DNA of 64,000 bases from Aralia elata (lineage: Eukaryota > Streptophyta > Magnoliopsida > Apiales > Araliaceae). Numbering within the stretch: the stretch's first letter is position 1; the number at the start of each line of letters is the position of its first letter. The stretch lies in contig CM068388.1 of assembly GCA_034770075.1 (NCBI GenBank), positions 20,021,206 to 20,085,205 on the forward strand. The letters run 5' to 3'. Under the pieces are notes generated by a model that saw only the letters and a program-made list of their open reading frames with translations, had not been told where the DNA came from and did not search any database. Of the stretch, positions 59,879-64,000 are shown piece by piece. Position numbers and translations under genes: made by a program.

Positions 59879-60253
59879 GTAACATGGGCTTGAATTTGAA
59901 CACATTTGGGTGTTGCTTAAACGTGTTGGTTAAGGCAGTTACAGAATATATTCCTTTTTTTTTAAATGGTACACTTGCATATTTACATAGTAATGCAGTT
60001 ATAGAATACACATGTGACTTGTGAGATTGTAGATTTTTTCATCATTACTAATTATAGTAATTTATTTACATAGGTATTTTATTAAAACGTTTTCGACTAA
60101 CCCCTGCCCCTCCCCTCTTCTGTAGGTGGGCAGATCTCTGTTGTCCAAGCCCTACTGGAAGAGCTCCCAGGTCAGTTTTTGACTTATATGCGGAGCAGAG
60201 ATATCAAACCTACTGCTGCTAATGTACCACAAGTGGAAAGATTGGCTCCATAA
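52013..60253 (+). CDS. BON3: Copine (BONZAI family), 588 residues, 16 exons, BON3-like
   Basis: Exons: 52013-52168, 52737-52784, 54674-54822, 54934-54982, 55405-55461, 55727-55903, 56000-56134, 56743-56804, 56891-56990, 57084-57198, 57301-57377, 57653-57790, 58772-58936, 59358-59471, 59591-59687, 60126-60253. All introns are GT..AG and the frame stays open. MGGC suggests N-myristoylation at Gly2 and acylation at Cys4, anchoring it to the plasma membrane. C2A (about 48-185) has calcium ligands D64, D70, D123, D125. C2B (about 190-320) has D207, D213, D267, D273. The von Willebrand A domain (about 340-560) has an intact metal site D347-T349-S351 and D477. Plant copines restrain immune receptor signalling and cell death and affect growth with temperature. 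BON3 is preferred over BON1/2 from the MGGC start and motifs such as KLKDQEFLGE. An AATAAA lies at 60397. Confidence 0.93.
52823..53778. mobile_element. Foldback element in copine intron 2
   Basis: The left end (TTGTGTTTGTAAGTTTTTAT, then GGGAAGGGAAGGG) is inverted at the right end (CCATTCCTCCAAACTCACAA and ACGTAGCATTA). GTTTGTGAGTTTTTAT at 52912 and its inverse at 53677 form a second pair. Ends are approximate and there is no coding content. Intron 2 spans 52785-54673. Confidence 0.6.
53784..53990. mobile_element. Stowaway-like MITE in copine intron 2
   Basis: TA-flanked, about 207 bp. Left end CTCCCTCTGTTCCAAAATTA, right end the inverse type TAATTTTAGAACAAATGGAA. An inner TCTAATTTTGGAACGGA at about 53930 may be an older end. 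Confidence 0.72.
54306..54655. repeat. LTR-like repeat in copine intron 2
   Basis: Starts TGTTAGAGAATAACAATATA and continues with TTTACGTGGTTCACTCAAAT and GGACTAGTACACGG. It is similar over about 330 bp to 60501-60824. This looks like a short LTR of copia or TRIM type. The right end is uncertain. Confidence 0.6.
56158..56465. mobile_element. MITE in copine intron 7
   Basis: Left end AATGCTTATGTTATGTTTGA and right end TTCTTCAATCTAAACGGAAT are in inverted relation, with GGAATGA/TCATTCC motifs inside. It resembles the MITE at 27764-28045. Intron 7 spans 56135-56742. Confidence 0.6.
57905..58305. repeat. GAGCTCG / ACTCGTTTAA-rich dispersed repeat in copine intron 12
   Basis: About 400 bp with many copies of AGCTCG, ACTCGTTTAA and their inverses, giving strong foldback potential (for example TTGAGCTCGTTAAACGAGTC). 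It is a non-coding DNA-transposon-like repeat of a type often seen in plant introns. The ends are approximate. Confidence 0.55.
58464..58721. mobile_element. Stowaway MITE in copine intron 12
   Basis: 258 bp with near-perfect 24 bp TIRs (CCCTCCGTCCCAAATTAATT at the left, its inverse AATTAATTTGGGACGGAGGG at the right) and TA duplications at 58462-58463 and 58722-58723. It ends 50 bp before exon 13. Confidence 0.93.
59719..59873. repeat. Degraded MITE and (AT)n tract in copine intron 15
   Basis: ACCTCCATTTCAAAATTAAA and an inverse-like TCTCTAATATTGAAACTGAG bound about 115 bp resembling the 53784 MITE. A (TA)n run of about 19 units follows to 59873. Confidence 0.6.
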
Positions 60254-60500
60254 TAGTTGTGAGAAACAGATGGCCTAAAAATCATTCAAAGGATTTATCC
60301 TTTAAAATTAGCATAGTCCATCTGTAAGTGTAGATTATTATAATCATCAATATTGTTTTTCACTCCCCCCAAATATGTACATTATAATTAATGATAAATA
60401 AAAATAATAGTTTGATTAGATAAATGTATCATTTGTATAAATAATTAATTATATTGCATATTTTATCTTCTTAATTTAATGGTGTGTTATTTTAACTACT

Positions 60501-60824
60501 TGTTAGAGAATAACAATGTAGCGAAAAACCATAACAAAGAAAAACTGAAAGAAAAACAATCACACAAGAAACAAAATTTACATAATTAACCCAAACGTTG
60601 GACTAGTTCATGATCAGCGACAGATTAATTTTACTTTTTTTTAGAATTTTCATACGTCATATAATTCAAGATGCCTATAATAAAATATAAGAAACCTTAA
60701 TTCTACTAGAAAGTACAAAACTACTATCCGGCCACTCCAAGAACAAGCTCAATTACATTTTATGTAGTTTTACTTTTACAATCACCACTAAATTAAAGCT
60801 CGAATTAGATTTCAACTAATGACA
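60501..60824. repeat. LTR-like repeat joined to a broken LINE
   Basis: Starts TGTTAGAGAATAACAATGTA and is similar to 54306-54655. It probably ends near CTAATGACA at 60824, because LINE coding sequence resumes at about 60830. I see no clear target duplication. Confidence 0.5.
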
Positions 60825-62298
60825 TTTGTAGGAAATTTCACCACTTCTAACAAATCAAACAAGTAGTCCCAACATACTGTATCATATGCTTTCATGATAT
60901 CAACTTTCACAGTAGACCTTATAGAACCCTAATTTAAATGATAATTTTTTACTACCTCTTGCATCATTAAAATGTTATTAGCGATACTCCTTTCCTTTAT
61001 AAAAGCAGACTGTTTATCATTAACAAGCAATGGTTCTGTAGTCCTTCACAAATTCTGGACTCTGCACTTTAAGGCTCCATTCCCTCACTAATTTTCCTTT
61101 TCTAAAAAATATTTTACTGCTTCAATGACATCCTGACTCACCACATCCCAATATTTCAAATAGAAAGACGCATTAAACCCATCTGGGCCAGAGGCTTGAA
61201 CAATTTCAGCCTCAGTTACATTAGCACCAAGATCCCTTTGTTGATCCTCATTAAGCTTCCTCACCACAACTTCTTCTAGTTTTTTTTACTGTTTATAGGA
61301 TACACCTGTTGAGTTGTAAACATATTAGAGAAATGACCCACAAAAGCATTTTTAACCTCATCATAATCTTCCAACATAGTTTCGTCAGCAGCCCTTATAC
61401 TTAGAATCTTGTTTCTAGCTCTATTAAAGTTCACCATCTTATGAAAATAAGCAGTATTATCATCCCCCAAATTCAACCATTGATTCCTAGATTTTGCTTA
61501 GTAAAAACTTTCTTCAGCTTCCCTCAGCTCCGAGTATTTTGCAACAGCTTCCTTTTCAATAAGACTAGGCGTATCATTTGCATGATCATTATACAAATTA
61601 TCCTGAGCTTCCTTGAGAATAGCCTGCTGTAATTTCACTTTATTACTTATTTCGTTGTAGTGCCTGGTTTTTAAATCTTTCAAAGCATATTTCACATTGT
61701 TCAATTTTTTACCAAGTCTGAACATAGGATTCCCCACAACCTCACAATCCCAAGCTCTCTGCAAAGTATCTTTGAAATAATCATTCTTCATCCAATAAGA
61801 ATCATTGAACACTTGCACTTCACAAATATCTATAGGATTTCCCCCCATCCTTTCATTCTGCGCTCTAACCACATTAAAATCCCCCATTAGAACCCACCAA
61901 GGAGTGTCACCAACGACATTTGCATTATTCCTCAAAGATTCCCATTAACTCATTCTATCTTCAGGAAAATTAAACCCATAGACGAAAGACATGTACCAGG
62001 ATTTAGATAAGCCCTTCAGAGTCACTTTGCAGAAAATAACTTGAGTATTCATCATAATAACGGATACATCAAATTCATTTCCATCCCAACAAACAATAAT
62101 TCTGGCCCTTTCATTTACAGGAGCATTATGAACATATTCCCAACCCACACCAAATTTCCTCATAATTTTTCCAACTTTTACCTGAGAGATTTTTGTTTCT
62201 ACCAAACACAATAAAGAAACTCTATTTACAGCTATAAAATCAATAACATCTCTATGTTTATGGGATTTATTAAAACCCCTAATATTCCAAGCACACAT
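60825..62298 (-). pseudogene. LINE ORF2: endonuclease and truncated reverse transcriptase
   Basis: One frame from MCAWNIRGFNKSHKH with in-frame stops at 61945, 61498 and 61276. Apurinic-type endonuclease: WNIRGFN, LLCLVETKI and WWVLMGDFNVVR. The linker has WLNLGDDNTAYFHKMVN. Reverse transcriptase begins with GPDGFNASFYLKYWDVVSQ (about 61140-61195) and the first catalytic block VDIMKAYDTVCWDYL (about 60860-60910), then ends. The protein would nick target DNA and prime reverse transcription. It is inactive here from the stops and the missing YADD-containing half. Confidence 0.87.
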
Positions 62299-62541
62299 TT
62301 AATCATTGAGAATGAGGTAAAATAATTATCAGCAGCAATCCCCACTCCTTTAGGTCTTAAATTCCTACCCCCATTACCTTGTAACCTCAAGAGAGCATCC
62401 AAAATCCCAGTTTGGTTAAATTCTCTTAACGAAAGTGCCCCGGCCATTGAGTTATGAGAATCCCTTTCCTCCAAAACAAGACTTTCAAAAGAGTTATTTA
62501 ACTATATAGCTTTGCCTTTGCCCACTAAAACAATTCCCACA

Positions 62542-63693
62542 TCATCGTGAAAATTCTATTGCTTCATCTTGCAACATCATACCAGTCTTATTTAAACAAT
62601 CACTTCCACTGATAATCTGTCCCTCATCCTTTTTATCAACCTCATCACGAACAAGATTTTCCATATAAGGATTTGCATTTACATTTTGCACATAAGAATT
62701 TGAAGTTTCACCAACTCCACCTTCAGGACCTTCTTTTTTATTCTTCACAACTATCCACTCTTGTTTAATCACAGGTTTCTTAGGGCATTTACTTGGTTTG
62801 TGTCCAAACACCTTGCAAACATTGCATTGAGGGGGAATCCATTCATATTCAACAGTTTGTGTTTCCAAAACATTTTTCTCATTTAGAATTATTATACTAT
62901 TTAGAAGCTCCTTCCCAGCTTCAATTTCCACACAAATCCTAGCATAAGCCAATCTTTCCTGCCTTGCAGTCAACTTATCCGTAAACAAAGGTATTCCCAA
63001 GTAGCTCACCAATTTACTAATCAGATGAGAAGACCATAAATGTAACTTCAAACCCGTTAAAAGAATCCAAATATGTATGGTGGTAACTCCCTCTTACTCC
63101 AAACTAACCGAAGGAGACCAAGGCTTTAAAGCAAGAGGTTTGTTTTCAAAAGTCCAAGGGCCCTGCTCCAAGACCCTCTCCTTCATATCTGTATCCCCAA
63201 ACTTGAAAATAAAAACCCCAGAATTGAGAAGAAAAACATCAATGTGCCCATAATGCTTCCAATTTTTCCTAACAAACTCCTCAACTACTTTGAAAGGGGG
63301 TTTACCTCCCAAAACTTATGATCCAAGCATCTCAGTTTCTATATCATCCATTTCATATTTTACCACACGAACACCATTTATAACAGTAGGCTCAATGAAC
63401 TTTAAATCCATACCATTTGCTCTACTACGATTATTAGAAACAACTGAGGCCCAATTTCCATTCAAATTTTCCCCATGCAGTCCCAATTTAGCAGACGAAT
63501 TTGGAAGTTCAGGAAAATCAGCCATAAATTCCTCATTAATATATGTTTCCATACCCTTATTTTCCATAAATTCGCCACTAGATCCATTAAGGGAACGAAC
63601 ACCCAAATTATCAATAGTAGATATCCGAAGGATACGAAGAGAATTATTACCTTTAGGGCTAGAAGAAGATCCCGCAGAGATGCAGAGAATCAC
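62542..63693 (-). pseudogene. LINE ORF1 with CCHC knuckle
   Basis: One frame with in-frame stops at about 63316 and 63094. The middle part (FKVVEEFVRKNWKHYGHIDV, KERVLEQGPWTFENKPLAL) is the DUF4283-type domain of plant L1 ORF1. It is followed by the knuckle CNVCKVFGHKPSKC in a YEWIPPQCNVC context. The last part is low-complexity, Lys/Glu/Asn-rich. ORF1 would bind LINE RNA. An additional frame (62232-62474) overlaps the ORF1-ORF2 junction and is probably a shifted ORF1 end. Confidence 0.82.
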
Positions 63694-63750
63694 GAGCTAC
63701 AGAAAATTCCTGAGGTGACTTCAATCCAACCGCCCCAGATAGCTCCATAA

Positions 63751-64000
63751 TCGGTATCCAAGTTGCTCAAATCCATGGTTCTCTCAGACACAGAATATCG
63801 ATTGAGAGGTTTATCAGGTGGTTTGCAGAGGTCGAGTCGCCGTGAAGAGCTCTCAAACTGTCACACCACCGACTACATGTCTCGGTATTTAGAATTTAGA
63901 TATGTAAACAAGCTTCAGAGCCATAATCATTCAACACATAACAAAATCTTACTTCACAGAACTATCTCCTAATTATGTTGTTTTCTTTTTTCAATATGCA
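63751..64000. other. Right edge, unassigned
   Basis: Probable LINE 5' leader or flanking sequence. No feature is supportable. Confidence 0.3.

Larger units (their letters stand above)
60825..63750 (-). mobile_element. L1-type LINE, 3' half missing
   Basis: Minus-strand order from the right: ORF1, then ORF2 with endonuclease and the start of reverse transcriptase. Coding stops at about 60830 in the middle of the reverse transcriptase, next to the LTR-like repeat. The catalytic YADD block, 3' UTR and poly-A tail are absent. The 5' limit is uncertain; 63750-64000 may be leader or host sequence. Confidence 0.85.

Noticed and set aside
60501..60852. LTR ending at TCTAACA (60852), the inverse of its TGTTAGA start
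   Set aside because: Bases 60830-60852 translate in frame as LINE reverse transcriptase following the KAYD block, so the inverse end is a coincidence.

Overview
The window is nuclear DNA of a flowering plant, probably a eudicot. It has AT-rich intergenic sequence, nested LTR retrotransposons with long LTRs, many small terminal-inverted-repeat elements, one intron-rich plant-type copine gene and an L1-type LINE. I cannot name the species. I see no rRNA, tRNA or CRISPR array. The ordinary host gene is the copine at 52013-60253.

Layout. (1) 1-20416 is a minus-strand Ty3/gypsy element of chromovirus type that runs off the left edge: reverse transcriptase, protease, gag, an extra coiled-coil ORF, a Met-tRNA primer site and a 3.5 kb 5' LTR. 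That LTR is split by a gag-only Tat/Ogre-type element (5874-18968, TSD GTATA). The second element is itself split by a solo LTR (13649-16526, TSD TGACC). (2) 20417-30137 has no gene. It holds a solo LTR (24335-27178, TSD TATAT), a 1.28 kb long-TIR element and several MITEs. (3) 30143-51496 is a second nest. A gag-remnant, pol-less element on the minus strand (TSD AAAGA) is interrupted by a solo LTR (32809-36407, TSD CATAA) and by an almost complete young Athila-type element (36539-48496, TSD AAATA). The Athila element has gag-protease, pol with three in-frame stops, and a third ORF behind its own TATA box. (4) 51502-60500 is the copine gene. All 16 exons can be joined in frame to 588 residues, and its introns are full of MITEs. 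It most resembles BONZAI3. (5) 60501-64000 is an LTR-like repeat followed by a minus-strand L1 LINE that lacks the 3' half of its reverse transcriptase.

Most unusual signal. Six LTR families in the window each carry a small cluster of GC-rich palindromes inside AT-rich LTR sequence. The palindrome sequence differs between families. In two related solo LTRs the clusters sit in the same slot but have different sequences. The bases flanking a constant core change in complementary pairs, and unit number differs between the two LTRs of one element. The Athila element has 22 copies of GGCGCAGCTGCGCC or close variants, four of them in frame inside gag. A second signal is a 120 bp non-coding module in the 3' region of both the Tat/Ogre element (three copies) and the Athila element (one copy), in the same sense.

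LTR boundaries rest on TG/CA ends, primer sites, polypurine tracts and exact 5 bp duplications read directly from the sequence. Family names rest on recognised protein motifs and primer types, without database support.
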